Assembly (NCBI RefSeq): GCF_001456025.1
Contig: NZ_LMTZ01000066.1
Span: forward strand, 1-64,000
Reading direction: 5' to 3'
DNA length: 64,000 nt
DNA from: Mastigocoleus testarum BC008
GTDB taxonomy: Bacteria > Cyanobacteriota > Cyanobacteriia > Cyanobacteriales > Nostocaceae
Positions 17,794 to 28,206 of this stretch are shown piece by piece; the stretch's first letter is position 1; each line of letters opens with the position of its first letter. The translations under genes and the position numbers were made by a program. Below the pieces are notes generated by a model, which was not told the DNA's origin, did no database searches, and saw only the letters and a program-made list of their open reading frames with translations.

Positions 17794-20256
17794 TCAATCA
17801 TTCTTGCTCACAGTACTAAGCACTGACATCTCTTGAATTCGCCATGCATTATTGACCTTTACCAAATCATATTTAACACGGATAGTTTCGTTGTAAGACT
17901 GTCGGTTATTGATTTGACCGTTTTGATAAAACTTGGCTGCTTCGGTCACCGATGCAACGACACTAGCATTCTTTTCATCAATAGGAGTGACTTTTAAACT
18001 AGTTGAATCTAATCTGTGTTGGAACATTCGATAGCGATTCGCTGCTTTCTCCTGACGCACGATTCTTTCCCATTGCGACAACGACTGACCAGTCAAAGCT
18101 TGTCTTAAACTATCAATATCGTGTCTTTGTCCCAAAGCACGGGTTTTTGCAAGTAACCAATTACGAATTACAGTTTCAGCAGTACTTTCGCTAAAATCTG
18201 GTGACTTGGGTTCCTCGTTTAAACGGGGAATTTCTACAGGTGGTTGATTAATTGCAATTGCTAACTGTTCTTCTGGTTTAGCTGTTGGTGGAGGCAAAAT
18301 CTTTTTTATCCATCCCAAAGCAGTACTTCCCAACAAGAAAATTAAAGCTACTCCAGCAACCGAAGCTAATAGCAATCTAATTCGGCGATCTATCCCAACC
18401 GAAATGTAACCAGAATTTGGTCTTTGCAAATTACCCTGATGGATATTTCCTTGGTGAGTATCTGAGGTGCGGGAATTAGTTCGAGTACGCTGACGCCTGG
18501 ATGTTGCAGTTGCTCCAGAATTTGTATTCTTTGAACTGTTTAAATGCGAACCGTTTAAGTGGGAACCATTTAAATGTGAACCGGAAATGTTTGAATTTGA
18601 TTGAGTTTCCCGACTAAATCGCTCTCGAGTATCTGTAGGTACAGATGTTCTGTGTATGTTACCGTTGCCGTTATTTGTCTGTAATGATTTTCTTGAAGAA
18701 TTGGAAGAATAAGAATTAGAAGAATAAGAATAATCTTGTCTTTTTGAATTTTGATGTTCGGAAAATCTCTGGCGATCAGAGTTATTAATCTCCTGGGATT
18801 GTCGATAATTTACATTTCTACTATTGGGACCTTGAGAAGTATTTGCTCGTGCAGTTTTATGGGTTGAATTTTGATATGTGGAATTTTGATGTTGAGAATT
18901 TTGATATTGAGGATTTTGGTGTTGAGAATTTTGATTATTAAGCTTCCACTCTTTTCTTACTTCTCGTTCCACAGGTAAAGCTTCCAAATAAGCTTGCACT
19001 TGTGAATCAGCAAAATAATCTTTCAGGGAAAACTGTTGTGTTACTAGGTCGCGAAAATGGGCAAACACTTCATTTTGTAACCATCGCTCGCTGTAAAGAC
19101 AAAGCCCTGGTAACAAGTCAGGAGAGTTTTGGGAATTCTCGCGGATAAAAGCTAAAGCTTCATACTCTTGAGAAAGTTCTAAAGCATAAATTGCTTCTTC
19201 TGTTTGTCCCAATAATAAAGCACATAGAGATTGCTCCAAATGCACATCTTGACGCTTTCCCAAACTCATCAGCATTTTCTTTCCTTGACGAATCAATGCT
19301 GGTTGACGTTGGGCAAATCCGCGTGCTATCAAAGCATAAACAGCTAAGTAAGTTGCTACTGCAGAAGGACGCCTACTTTCGGCCTCAAATATTTTTTGTT
19401 GTTCGGCAGCCGTTAAATAATGACGTAACTGCTGAATAAAACGTAGGAAATCATCAATATTTAATCCAGATCTATCATCCCCATCGCCGTCTATTCCGTG
19501 ACGTTGCTCTAAAACCTCTTCTAATAACCGCAAACCCTGCTGTCTTTCGGCTTTTTTCTCTAAAGGTAAAGCTAGTAACTCCAGAATTCGATAGGGACAT
19601 AACCGGTCGAGATCCGATTGAATTTCCGCTTGAATGTTAGGGAACATATTTTCCCGATACAGAAGTTCTCTACCTGTTTCTAAAGAAGTCGCAGCATTTT
19701 CATGATTACCTTGTTGCCATTCTTCCCGACCTAATTCCAAACAAGCAAGAGCAACAGTGAGGACAATATCAGGACGTTCACCGGGATCGAATCTGGGTGT
19801 ATCTTGAGTTAATTGTCTATCTAAAGCTTGGGATACTGAATTGTTAGTTATATAAGGACTACCCAACTTTAAAACAAGTTCGTATTCTCCTAACTCTTGA
19901 AGAATCAATAAAGCACCTACGAGTTCATCTTCGGCAATTTCTATATTTAAAGATTGAGGTTCTGTATTGCCAATATTATTTTGTAGCCGTTCCTCAACAG
20001 CCACTGTACCGTCGGTTGTATCATCCGGATAATATGAATTTGATAGATATAGTCGATCGTAGGCTTTACGATCTTTCGGATTAGATAAAACCACGTAAGC
20101 TTCTTCTATGAGTTGTTTGCGAGAATCTATTGCTGCTTGGGAGTATTCGCGACGTGGTAATCCGACCATACGATCGCTATAAGCTTGCCGCAACTGTTCC
20201 TCACTTGCCGCCAATGGTAGTCCTAAAATTCGGTAGTAATCTAGCGGAATTCGCAC
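17794..20256 (-). CDS. ftn2: Cell division protein Ftn2/ZipN (ARC6 homologue)
   Basis: This 820-aa protein has the full cyanobacterial Ftn2 layout. The N-terminal J-like domain (DYYRILGLPLAASEEQLRQA, VVLSNPKDRKAYDRLY) lacks a visible HPD tripeptide. A long helical repeat region follows, then a low-complexity Asn/Ser/Gln linker with NSQHQ- and GSHLN-type repeats (about 440-610), a single transmembrane helix (about 627-647, LLLASVAGVALIFLLGS), and a C-terminal IMS/DUF4101 domain (VIRNWLLAKTRALG, YDLVKVNNAWRIQEM). Ftn2 anchors FtsZ at the septum; its plastid homologue is ARC6. The start is GTG at 20256. It is preceded by a 1.35-kb spacer, so it is probably transcribed alone. Confidence 0.93.
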   Translation of the reverse strand: MRIPLDYYRILGLPLAASEEQLRQAYSDRMVGLPRREYSQAAIDSRKQLIEEAYVVLSNPKDRKAYDRLYLSNSYYPDDTTDGTVAVEERLQNNIGNTEPQSLNIEIAEDELVGALLILQELGEYELVLKLGSPYITNNSVSQALDRQLTQDTPRFDPGERPDIVLTVALACLELGREEWQQGNHENAATSLETGRELLYRENMFPNIQAEIQSDLDRLCPYRILELLALPLEKKAERQQGLRLLEEVLEQRHGIDGDGDDRSGLNIDDFLRFIQQLRHYLTAAEQQKIFEAESRRPSAVATYLAVYALIARGFAQRQPALIRQGKKMLMSLGKRQDVHLEQSLCALLLGQTEEAIYALELSQEYEALAFIRENSQNSPDLLPGLCLYSERWLQNEVFAHFRDLVTQQFSLKDYFADSQVQAYLEALPVEREVRKEWKLNNQNSQHQNPQYQNSQHQNSTYQNSTHKTARANTSQGPNSRNVNYRQSQEINNSDRQRFSEHQNSKRQDYSYSSNSYSSNSSRKSLQTNNGNGNIHRTSVPTDTRERFSRETQSNSNISGSHLNGSHLNGSHLNSSKNTNSGATATSRRQRTRTNSRTSDTHQGNIHQGNLQRPNSGYISVGIDRRIRLLLASVAGVALIFLLGSTALGWIKKILPPPTAKPEEQLAIAINQPPVEIPRLNEEPKSPDFSESTAETVIRNWLLAKTRALGQRHDIDSLRQALTGQSLSQWERIVRQEKAANRYRMFQHRLDSTSLKVTPIDEKNASVVASVTEAAKFYQNGQINNRQSYNETIRVKYDLVKVNNAWRIQEMSVLSTVSKND

Positions 20257-21606
20257 AGCCTATTTCCCCTGCAGCGCGATCGACATAAAAAATTTACCTA
20301 TAGTCTTTTTGGTTTATAAAAATTTACTTTGTTACGCCGTGCCACAATAATAACGCTTTACCCACGTATCACAAGTATTTACTGTAACAACCTCATATTC
20401 ATTGCTACTTGAAAAATAATTAATCTGGATAGTACGTGGAAGCCTTATGTAATGGTGTATGGCGTTCATTTATCTAGATATTTTATTTATAAAAAACTGT
20501 GGTTACATAACTTTCTTCGAGAATTTCATAATTTCATAATTTCATAATATTTACCTCCTGCAGTTTTTCAGCTTACGGTATAAATAATGCACTTACATAA
20601 GTATGGTTATATATTTTTGAGTTGATAGATATCTAGATTTCAACTGTGAAGCTGAAGCTTGATATAGCGTACTTTTAACTCAGGGAACATCAGGATAAGT
20701 TTACATAATTAAAGCTGATGCTATGAGAAACAAATATTACCATTTAATGAAGTGCTGCGCAATCACCTAGAGAGGTATCTAAATTTTTGCTAGTATTTTT
20801 AAGGCTTTTAGTCTCTGAAGCTCTGAGGGTTTGAGGTTTTTGGGAAGGCAAGATTGAAATTTTAATATACACGATTTAAGTTTTATGACTTGAATCTGCC
20901 TATTCAAGCTTGATTACTTGTTGCTTAAATTTATAGGTAGTTCAAATTTATAGCTTCAAAGGTTGACTTAAAGATTTACAGATAAAGCTGAAATTACCAA
21001 AGCTCTTAAGAATAAACAAAAATGCGATTGACGATGATTCTTAAGAGCATTGAGATAAAAATACTGAGTTTAATCTATATCAGATGGGAAATATGACTGG
21101 AGCTAAATAATTTATGACTTAAATTTATGACTTAAGGTTTGTGAATTAAGGTTTTAGCTTAAGGTCTTATAGCGGATTGCAACTAAGTGAGGTACAGTTC
21201 AAAAACTGAAAGTCAGTTATAAAGCAGATTCTACTCCTGACTCCTGTCTTCTGACTCCTGAATTCTGCTGTATATTGTTCCAAAACTTTTATTGGAAGTA
21301 AGGTTTGCGTAAAAACCGATGGAAGTGAAGACGGACATTCGTCACAATGCGTCGTAATTCTTCATTCAACTGCAAGTTACTTCCCTCAAGTCAACTCTTG
21401 TAAATATATTGCATACGACTTGACGATCATTTTTTCTTATCTCAATTATTAAGCCAAACTAGATTGAAAAAACAAATAAATAAATTATGATTGATAACTA
21501 CAATTGATTGAAACGGGTCAAACTGTGGGAAATCGCAGCTAAAAATCAATAAAATTAGTTTATCTAAAATGGTAACTTTAAATTTTATAGGGGAACTGGA
21601 GAAATA
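20257..21606. other. Long AT-rich spacer between divergent ftn2 and pdhA
   Basis: There is no convincing coding region in 1.35 kb. It contains three tandem copies of AATTTCAT (20522-20545), a repeated TTATGACTTAA word near 21112-21135, and CTCCTGACTCCTG-type repeats near 21235-21265. Promoters for both flanking genes must lie here. A non-coding RNA is possible, but I see no recognisable conserved structure. Confidence 0.5.
20522..20545. repeat. Three tandem copies of AATTTCAT
   Basis: An exact 8-bp unit repeated three times with a partial fourth copy, in the ftn2-pdhA spacer. Confidence 0.7.
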
Positions 21607-22641
21607 ATGGTTCAAGAACGCACACTACCGAACTTTAATGCAGCCACAGCCCAGATAACCAAACAGGAAGGATTGCGGTTATACGAAGACATGGTTTTAG
21701 GGCGTGTGTTTGAAGATAAATGCGCTGAAATGTATTACAGGGGCAAAATGTTTGGTTTTGTCCACCTTTACAACGGTCAAGAAGCGGTTTCAAGCGGTGT
21801 TATTCAAGCAATGCGACCCGGTGAAGATTTTGTTTGTAGCACCTACCGCGACCACGTACACGCCCTCAGCGCCGGTGTCCCAGCAAAAGAAGTCATGGCA
21901 GAACTTTTTGGTAAAGCCACAGGCTGTTCTAAAGGACGGGGTGGGAGCATGCATATGTTCTCTGCTGAGCATAAACTCTTGGGAGGTTACGCCTTTGTCG
22001 CCGAGGGAATTCCCGTTGCTGCAGGTGCAGCCTTTCAATCTAAGTACCGGCGTGAAGTTTTGGGTGATGAAAATGCCGATCAGGTCACAGCTTGCTTTTT
22101 TGGCGATGGGGCTTGTAACAATGGTCAGTTTTTTGAAACCTTAAATATGGCAGCATTATGGAAACTGCCAATTATTTTTGTGGTAGAAAATAATAAGTGG
22201 GCAATTGGTATGGCTCACGATCGCGCTACTTCCGACCCAGAAATTTACAAGAAAGCCAGCGTATTCAACATGGTTGGAGTGGAAGTCGATGGAATGGATG
22301 TCTTAGCAGTCCATGAAGTGGCAAAAGAAGCTGTTGCTCGCGCTCGGGCGGGAGAAGGTCCTACACTAATTGAAGCTTTGACTTATCGTTTCCGGGGTCA
22401 TTCCTTAGCGGATCCAGATGAAATGCGGACCCAAGACGAAAAAGAATATTGGTTTTCCCGCGATCCAATTAAAAAGTTTGCAGCTTATCTTCAAGAGCAA
22501 AATTTAGCTTCTCAAGGAGAAATCAAAAGTATTGATAAGAAAATTCAAGAACTTATTGATGAAGCAGTAAAATTTGCTGAAAGTAGTCCCGAGCCAGATC
22601 CTAGTGAACTATATCGCTTCATATTTGCTGAAGATAATTAA
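21607..22641 (+). CDS. pdhA: Pyruvate dehydrogenase E1 component, alpha subunit
   Basis: The 344-aa alpha subunit of the thiamine-diphosphate E1 enzyme, which decarboxylates pyruvate and transfers the acetyl group to lipoyl-E2. The ThDP/Mg motif is visible as [20 protein letters not shown], ending in ENNKWAIG. Other signatures are [15 protein letters not shown] near the N-terminus, the [14 protein letters not shown] loop and the phosphorylation-loop-like [15 protein letters not shown]. The ATG at 21607 follows GGGGAACTGGAGAAATA, a fair Shine-Dalgarno. The beta subunit is not adjacent, as is common in cyanobacteria where pdh genes are scattered. It is followed by STRR repeats. Confidence 0.96.
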   Translation: MVQERTLPNFNAATAQITKQEGLRLYEDMVLGRVFEDKCAEMYYRGKMFGFVHLYNGQEAVSSGVIQAMRPGEDFVCSTYRDHVHALSAGVPAKEVMAELFGKATGCSKGRGGSMHMFSAEHKLLGGYAFVAEGIPVAAGAAFQSKYRREVLGDENADQVTACFFGDGACNNGQFFETLNMAALWKLPIIFVVENNKWAIGMAHDRATSDPEIYKKASVFNMVGVEVDGMDVLAVHEVAKEAVARARAGEGPTLIEALTYRFRGHSLADPDEMRTQDEKEYWFSRDPIKKFAAYLQEQNLASQGEIKSIDKKIQELIDEAVKFAESSPEPDPSELYRFIFAEDN

Positions 22642-22644
22642 AAA

Positions 22645-22830
22645 ATTGGGTAATGGTTAATTAATTGGTAATGGGTAATGGGTAATGGGTAATTGGTAAT
22701 TTGTAATTACCAATTCCGAGTCTGTGCTCCCTAATCCCCAATCCCCAATCCCCAATCCCCAATCCCCATATGCCGCTTGCGGCGCACGCAGTGCTATCCC
22801 CAATCCCTAATCCCCAATCCAAAAAAAAAT
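22645..22830. repeat. STRR-type heptamer arrays (GGGTAAT and CCCCAAT)
   Basis: Tandem GGTAATG/GGTAATT words run at about 22650-22710, and CCCCAATC words at about 22735-22767 and 22798-22820. These interrupt the space between pdhA and the epimerase gene. Short tandem repeats of 7 bp are a known hallmark of heterocystous cyanobacteria. The GCAGTGCTATCCCC segment also occurs in inverted form at 11010-11060. Confidence 0.8.
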
Positions 22831-22831
22831 C

Positions 22832-23704
22832 GTGTTTTCTATTTCTCTTCAACAGAAACAGTACAAAACTTATATCCTCAGCGATCGGACTACTGATTCC
22901 GAGTTGGAAGTTGTTCCGGAACGTGGTGGTATCATCACAAAATGGCGCGTTGGGGGTAAAGATATTCTTTACCTGGACGAACAAAGATTTGTAGACCCAC
23001 AATTAAGCGTGCGTGGTGGAGTTCCAATTTTATTCCCCATTTGTGGCAACTTACCCGATAATACCTACACTTACGAAGAGCAACAGTACACCCTCAAACA
23101 ACATGGTTTTGCTCGTAATTTACCTTGGAAAGCCCAAGGAATTGTTAGTGATGAAGGAGTAAGAATTAAACTAACTCTCAATAGTTGTGAGCAAACAAGG
23201 TCAGTTTATCCATTTGATTTTAGCTTGTGCTTTACTTACAAAATTCATGGTGAGACCTTAGAAATTCAGCAGTGCTATTCTAATCTTTCTAATTCTGCAC
23301 CAATGGTATTTTCCACTGGTTTCCATCCATATTTCCTAACTACCGATAAAACTCAGCTACAGTTTGAAATTCCTTCATCGGAATATCAAGACCAAAATAC
23401 CAAGGATATTCACAAGTTCAACGGAAAATTTGACTTCGAACGAGATGAAATTGATGTGGCGTTTAAGCAATTAAATAGTCAATCAGCTACTACTATCGAC
23501 CATAGTCGTAAATTGAAATTAAAATTCGATTACGATGATACCTTTTCAACTTTAGTTTTCTGGACCCTTAAGGGTAGAAACTTTTATTGTTTAGAGCCTT
23601 GGAGCGCTCCACGTAACTCTTTAAATACTGGTGAAAGTTTAATTACTCTGGAGCCAGAAGCTGACTACTTGGCTACTTTTCGCTTGACCGCAAATTTTTT
23701 CTAG
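22832..23704 (+). CDS. Aldose 1-epimerase family (galactose mutarotase-like) protein
   Basis: A 290-aa protein of the mutarotase-like superfamily. Visible family features are the N-terminal ELEVVPERGGIITKWRVGG, the RGGVPILFPICGNLPDN segment, KQHGFARNLPW with the conserved His, the VFSTGFHPYF strand with a second conserved His, and a C-terminal ENWSAP-like sequence (EPWSAPRNS). It probably interconverts sugar anomers or acts on hexose-6-phosphate; the exact substrate is unclear. The only usable start is GTG at 22832, because upstream sequence is repeat DNA, and no clear Shine-Dalgarno precedes it. The gene is transcribed away from pdhA and ends just before tRNA-Lys. Confidence 0.85.
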   Translation: MFSISLQQKQYKTYILSDRTTDSELEVVPERGGIITKWRVGGKDILYLDEQRFVDPQLSVRGGVPILFPICGNLPDNTYTYEEQQYTLKQHGFARNLPWKAQGIVSDEGVRIKLTLNSCEQTRSVYPFDFSLCFTYKIHGETLEIQQCYSNLSNSAPMVFSTGFHPYFLTTDKTQLQFEIPSSEYQDQNTKDIHKFNGKFDFERDEIDVAFKQLNSQSATTIDHSRKLKLKFDYDDTFSTLVFWTLKGRNFYCLEPWSAPRNSLNTGESLITLEPEADYLATFRLTANFF

Positions 23705-23871
23705 ATTTTTTTCAAAATCTTTTACCAAATTTGAAAAGTTTATGCTATTATTCGATAGTCGCTGGTTGAAAACGAGAAATCAATTGAAACCAAATAGTAC
23801 CATATATTTAATGGTAACTATTATGAAAGTGACAAATTCAGATCTAATAGATATAAATTTAATAGGTCAAC

Positions 23872-23943
23872 GGGTCGCTAACTCAACGGTAGAGTACTCG
23901 GCTTTTAACCGATTAGTTCTGGGTTCGAATCCCAGGCGACCCA
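23872..23943 (+). tRNA. trnK: tRNA-Lys (anticodon TTT)
   Basis: A full cloverleaf is visible. The acceptor stem GGGTCGC pairs with GCGACCC, the anticodon loop CTTTTAA is closed by a TCGG/CCGA stem, and the T-arm is CTGGG-TTCGAAT-CCCAG. The discriminator is A. The 3' CCA is not encoded. Confidence 0.97.
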
Positions 23944-24334
23944 TATGAAAATCAAATCCAAACTATTTGTTTTGAATTAATTGTGATTTTAAGATATTGA
24001 TAGTTTTTAAATATTCTGATTTTGCGTATTTTTAGGCCAAAAAACATTAATTTTGCAAGGTTCTAATTATGTAAGAGTTTTGAACTAGAAAATTTTAATC
24101 TGGAAAATATGAGTTCTACAGAAAATAAATTTACAAATATGAATCTACAGAAATAAATCTATAAGGTTTTAAGGGGTCGTCAAAGCGTTTATCCTTGTCC
24201 AGCTTAAACTTGCTTAACAGAAGTACACGTGACTAGTTATAATTTCCTATAAGTTGAAAATTATCTTAAGATAAACTTAAGTATTACGCTCGTCTTATAA
24301 GGACTAGCTAATCACGACATTAGGAGGAATATTT
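23944..24334. promoter_or_regulatory. Leader and promoter region of class II fba
   Basis: About 390 bp with no ORF. A strong Shine-Dalgarno (AGGAGG) lies 8 bp before the ATG at 24335. An inverted CTTAAGTT/AACTTAAG-like dyad near 24272-24285 could be regulatory. No further element is recognised. Confidence 0.45.
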
Positions 24335-25414
24335 ATGGCGCTCGTACCAATGCGGTTGCTGTTAGACCACGCTGCGGAGAATGGTTACGGCATCCCGGCT
24401 TACAATGTCAACAACATGGAGCAGATCCAGGCAATTATGCAGGCTGCTAACGAAGCAGATAGTCCAGTAATCCTCCAAGCATCTCGCGGTGCTCGGAAGT
24501 ATGCCGGAGAAAACTTCCTGCGTCATTTGATTTTAGCAGCAATCGAGACCTATCCACATCTTCCCGTTGCTATGCACCAGGATCATGGTAATAGCCCAGC
24601 GACTTGCTACTCTGCAATTCGCAATGGCTTTACCAGTGTGATGATGGATGGTTCCCTCGAAGCTGATGCTAAAACACCAGCAAGCTTTGAGTATAACGTC
24701 GCAGTCACCGCCGAAGTCGTGAAAGTGGCTCACTCGGTTGGTGTAAGTGTTGAAGGAGAATTAGGCTGTTTGGGTTCTCTGGAAACCATGCAAGGAGACA
24801 AGGAAGATGGACATGGTGCTGAAGGAGTTCTCACCAGAGAGCAACTACTTACCGACCCTGATGAAGCAGTTAGCTTTGTTGAGCAAACACAAGTTGATGC
24901 ATTAGCAGTTGCAATCGGTACGAGCCATGGTGCTTACAAATTTACTCGTAAGCCCACTGGTGAAATTTTAGCAATCAGCCGAATTGAAGAAATTCACCGT
25001 CGTTTACCCAATACTCACCTCGTGATGCATGGTTCCTCTTCCGTGCCTCAAGAGTGGTTAGATATGATTAACCAGTACGGTGGTAAGATTCCTGAAACCT
25101 ACGGCGTACCTGTTGAAGAAATTCAAAAGGGTATCAAGAGTGGTGTGAGAAAAGTTAACATCGATACTGATAACCGCTTAGCTATCACAGCGGCGTTTAG
25201 AGAAGCAGCAGCGAAAGATCCTTCTAACTTCGATCCTCGCCACTTCCTCAAGCCTTCAATCAAGTACATGAAGCAAGTTTGTCTCGATCGCTATCAAGCG
25301 TTTGGTACTGCTGGTAATGCTAGTAAGATTAAGCAAATCTCTCTAAATGATTTTGCAGAGAAGTATTCTAGCGGCGAACTTGATGCTATAACCAAGAAAA
25401 CTGCTAAAGTTTAG
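24335..25414 (+). CDS. fba: Fructose-1,6-/sedoheptulose-1,7-bisphosphate aldolase, class II
   Basis: A 359-aa class II, metal-dependent aldolase of the Calvin-cycle type. Signatures are the N-terminal [18 protein letters not shown], the zinc-binding MHQDHG, then [31 protein letters not shown] and [12 protein letters not shown]. It condenses dihydroxyacetone phosphate with glyceraldehyde-3-phosphate or erythrose-4-phosphate. Length and motifs are intact. A strong AGGAGG supports the ATG, as expected for a highly expressed carbon-fixation gene. It ends in a good intrinsic terminator at 25496-25537. Confidence 0.97.
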   Translation: MALVPMRLLLDHAAENGYGIPAYNVNNMEQIQAIMQAANEADSPVILQASRGARKYAGENFLRHLILAAIETYPHLPVAMHQDHGNSPATCYSAIRNGFTSVMMDGSLEADAKTPASFEYNVAVTAEVVKVAHSVGVSVEGELGCLGSLETMQGDKEDGHGAEGVLTREQLLTDPDEAVSFVEQTQVDALAVAIGTSHGAYKFTRKPTGEILAISRIEEIHRRLPNTHLVMHGSSSVPQEWLDMINQYGGKIPETYGVPVEEIQKGIKSGVRKVNIDTDNRLAITAAFREAAAKDPSNFDPRHFLKPSIKYMKQVCLDRYQAFGTAGNASKIKQISLNDFAEKYSSGELDAITKKTAKV

Positions 25415-25495
25415 CTTTCGCCGTACTTAGGTAGGTAGAGACACTCGATTGGTAGTGTTTCTACTTCATTGAGGATTTAAATCTAATATTTGAGC

Positions 25496-25537
25496 AAACC
25501 TGGAAATTTTGAAGTTCCCGGGTTTTTTGTTTTTTAT
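25496..25537 (+). terminator. Intrinsic terminator of fba
   Basis: AAACCTGG pairs with CCGGGTTT (one G-T wobble) and is followed directly by TTTTGTTTTTT. Confidence 0.75.
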
Positions 25538-25541
25538 TAAA

Positions 25542-25620
25542 GGGAACAGGAAACAGCGCAAATACCTCGTGCCTTTTCAAAGAAGTGCGGAAAAGAGTCA
25601 AGTCAGAATTTCCTGTTCCC
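25542..25620. repeat. 11-bp perfect inverted repeat GGGAACAGGAA/TTCCTGTTCCC
   Basis: The arms at 25542-25552 and 25610-25620 enclose 57 bp between the convergent fba and SH3-protein genes. It may serve as terminator for the minus-strand gene or be a small repeat element. Confidence 0.5.
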
Positions 25621-25640
25621 AGTTCTCTATTCCCAGTTCT

Positions 25641-26528
25641 CTAAAACTTCAGTAAATCGCTACGAATCCAGCCTTGATTTCCTGAATCCTTAGATTCTAC
25701 TTGAAACCAAGCATAGCCATCATCACTTCTCTTTTGTTGAAGAATTTTAACTAGATCGCCATTTTTGGCTGCATAGAGAATAGGAGACTGAATGGATGGA
25801 TACAAACGAACATTAACTTTTTGTCCAGAAGTTTGGGTAGAAACAGATGCGGAAATGTTGGATATAGTTTCCCATCTCAATACAATTTTGGGCGAATCCT
25901 CTCGATCTGCTAAATATGCTCTTCCTGAAATCTTAGCTGTTGAAGATATTAAGCCACCTTTGATGTATTTATTACCACTAAATCGGGCCAATACGTATGT
26001 CGGTTGACCTAGATAATGTTTTTTACGTGGGAGAATCAAATTATGCCAGCCATTTGTTTTGCGATCGCTGACAATAATCGAACTCCCATATACACCACCG
26101 ATCTGGGATACTAAGCGATAATTATTTCCTACTGGCTGAAAGATAAAAATATGACATTCATCAGAATTACACAACTCAAGATTTTCTAAATAAACAATAG
26201 CTTCTTTTTTACCATCACCATTTAGATCTACTTTGTTGTAGCTGTATTCTACACTTTCTTCTAAAGGAGTTATTACGTCTTCGTTTAATAGAGCTCTATC
26301 TAATCCATGTTCTCGTCTATTCTCAGAGGTGTAAGATGTGATGTTGAATTTTTGAGCGATAAGATTCTGTTCATGGAAAGAATTAATTGTATTTATTAAA
26401 TCTTCTACTTTAAAATTTTGTTCAGTGTTACTACTAGTTACTGCTTGACTTGCTCGAACATTACCCAAGAAACTAGCTAGAACGCCCAGAGTAATAAACT
26501 TAGCCTTTGCAGATAACCTTAGAATCAT
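25641..26528 (-). CDS. Exported protein with C-terminal bacterial SH3 domain
   Basis: A 295-aa protein. Residues 1-30 form a signal peptide (KFITLGVLASFLGNVRASQA). The middle carries an EF-hand-like DLNGDGKKEAIVYLE loop (about residues 99-113) and VSQIGGVYGSSIIVSDR. The last 70 residues are an SH3b domain (VNVRLYPSIQSPILYAAKNG, YAWFQVESKD, GWIRSDLLKF). SH3b domains bind peptidoglycan or peptides in the cell envelope, so a periplasmic location is likely. The specific function is unknown. It is probably monocistronic. Confidence 0.78.
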   Translation of the reverse strand: MILRLSAKAKFITLGVLASFLGNVRASQAVTSSNTEQNFKVEDLINTINSFHEQNLIAQKFNITSYTSENRREHGLDRALLNEDVITPLEESVEYSYNKVDLNGDGKKEAIVYLENLELCNSDECHIFIFQPVGNNYRLVSQIGGVYGSSIIVSDRKTNGWHNLILPRKKHYLGQPTYVLARFSGNKYIKGGLISSTAKISGRAYLADREDSPKIVLRWETISNISASVSTQTSGQKVNVRLYPSIQSPILYAAKNGDLVKILQQKRSDDGYAWFQVESKDSGNQGWIRSDLLKF

Positions 26529-27121
26529 GAAGTAATCGTAAAATAAATCACAATGTTATTTTATGTGTTAAAAAAAAAACAACAAGTATTCGTAACAACA
26601 TTTATACAATCCTTTAACTTTAGTTACCAGTTAGTATTTATCACTGGACTTTTAAATAAATAGAGCTTAAACGAAGATAATGAGGAAAAAGTACTAAAAA
26701 CTATCCCATATGCCGCTAAGAACGCGCGACATTTAGCTGTTAGCGGCTAGCGTAAGCCTACCGGACCCGCAGGTAAAGGCTCCGGATCCGTAGGTAGGCA
26801 GCTATAGTTATAGCCTCTAGCTATGGGTATTGCACCATGTGTTCACGTAGTGCCTTCAAAACGCGTGGCGTAGCCAAGTTCAGCAAAGCTGCCTCTTATA
26901 CCAAATCCGATTTTTAAAACCCCTTTATATTTTTTGGGATTTCCCCCACACTTCTCACACCTCCCACACTTCCCTCTCTCATTCTAAAAAGGGGTAATTA
27001 ACCCGGACTTAGTATTACAGGGGGCAAAGCTGCGGCGGCACGCAGCGCTATCACCGAGGGGAGGTTAGACTAGACGCCCATGTTCAGCTTTGTCTATATT
27101 TCTAGTAGGTATTTAAAATTT
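26529..27121. repeat. Intergenic region with dispersed palindromic repeats
   Basis: There is no gene in 590 bp. The segment 26725-26830 is rich in GTAGGTAGGCAGCTATAG and TCCGGATCCGTAGG words, related to 7665-7780. The segment at about 26940-26980 has CACTTCTCACACCTCCCACA-type repeats. The segment 27020-27055 (CGGCGGCACGCAGCGCTATC) matches the GCAGTGCTATC repeat near 22790. Confidence 0.55.
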
Positions 27122-27934
27122 CTAGAATACACGATGTTGTAAACTAGGCATTTGTCTGCGTACCTGTTCAATTCTGGCAGGATTAATTTCAGCAATTGCA
27201 ACTCCTGGTTTTTCACCAGCATCAGCTAAAACTATTCCCCAAGGATCGATAATCATCGCATGTCCGTGGGTTTGACGACGGGCATAGTTAATTCCTGTTT
27301 GGGCTGGAGCGATTACATAACAGGTATTTTCAATTGCGCGTGCTTGTAATAATACTTGCCAGTGGTCTTTGCCGGTAAAAGCAGTAAAGGCTGCCGGGAC
27401 AAAAATAATATCCGTACCTTTTTCAGATAAGTGTCTGTATAATTCAGGGAAACGTACATCATAACAGACAGATAGTCCGATATTGCCAAGTGTTTCAGAA
27501 GAATAAACAGAAGGCAGTTCGGTCCCCGGCATTACTGTAATCGATTCTCGGTAGGTGTTACCATCAGGAACATTCACATCGAATAGATGAGCTTTTTGGT
27601 AGCGGGTTAGTTCTTGACCGTTAGGATCGATTAATAATGCTGTATTGAAAACTTTGTCTTTCCCTTCCACAGGTACCGGAAAACCACCACCCAATATGTT
27701 AACTTGATACCGCTGTGCCATTGTTTTGAGAAATTTCTCGGTTTCCCGAGCAATTGTTTCGGCTTGCGCTAGCTTCTTTTGATCTTCTCCCATAAAAGAA
27801 AAATTTTCTGGTAAGCCAACAAGTTGAGCGCCTTGACGAACTGCTATTTCAATTAATTCTTCCGCTTGTACCAAATTTTCTTTTAACTCAGGTACGCTGG
27901 TCATTTGAATGGCGGCGGCGAGATAAGACTTCAT
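27122..27934 (-). CDS. Carbon-nitrogen hydrolase, nitrilase superfamily (Nit1-like)
   Basis: A 270-aa enzyme with the Glu-Lys-Cys catalytic triad of the nitrilase superfamily: E43 in GLPENFSF, K114 in RYQKAHLFDV and C157 in LSVCYDVRFPELYR. The sequence is closest in style to the Nit1 group, whose members hydrolyse deaminated glutathione as metabolite repair. Acting on an amide rather than a nitrile is therefore more likely. It has standard length and no signal peptide. It is preceded by the MITE-like element at 27977-28096. Confidence 0.92.
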   Translation of the reverse strand: MKSYLAAAIQMTSVPELKENLVQAEELIEIAVRQGAQLVGLPENFSFMGEDQKKLAQAETIARETEKFLKTMAQRYQVNILGGGFPVPVEGKDKVFNTALLIDPNGQELTRYQKAHLFDVNVPDGNTYRESITVMPGTELPSVYSSETLGNIGLSVCYDVRFPELYRHLSEKGTDIIFVPAAFTAFTGKDHWQVLLQARAIENTCYVIAPAQTGINYARRQTHGHAMIIDPWGIVLADAGEKPGVAIAEINPARIEQVRRQMPSLQHRVF

Positions 27935-27976
27935 AGATCGAATAATTAAAGCGTGGAATATTCAAGAAATTATTCT

Positions 27977-28096
27977 TAGGACTTATGCCACCCAGGAAGC
28001 GTCCTAACAGAGGATGCTCTATCGAATATCAAGGGTTATATAAGGTTTTTGCTTCTCCCAAGCCCTCATATTTATTCGACTCTGTGCATAAGTCCC
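27977..28096. mobile_element. Small non-coding inverted-repeat element (MITE-like)
   Basis: TAGGACTTATGCC at the left end is matched by inverted GTGCATAAGTCCC at the right (10 exact bp, GGACTTATGC). It is about 120 bp with no ORF. The ends resemble those of 7638-7844 (GGACTTACGC). Confidence 0.4.
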
Positions 28097-28206
28097 GATT
28101 ATAAGAGAATATCCTTAATTTAGAAATTTTCCGAACTTGAAAATTGGGGATCGACAATCGGTACAGACAGACTACAAATTGTGAAGGAAAAATGAATAAT
28201 TATAAA

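Noticed and set aside
22661..23002. 113-codon minus-strand frame opposite the epimerase start
   Set aside because: It consists largely of STRR repeats (GLGIGDWGLGIG) and lies antisense to a real gene.
23742..23948. 68-codon frame over the tRNA-Lys gene
   Set aside because: It overlaps the tRNA exactly and has no protein-like composition.
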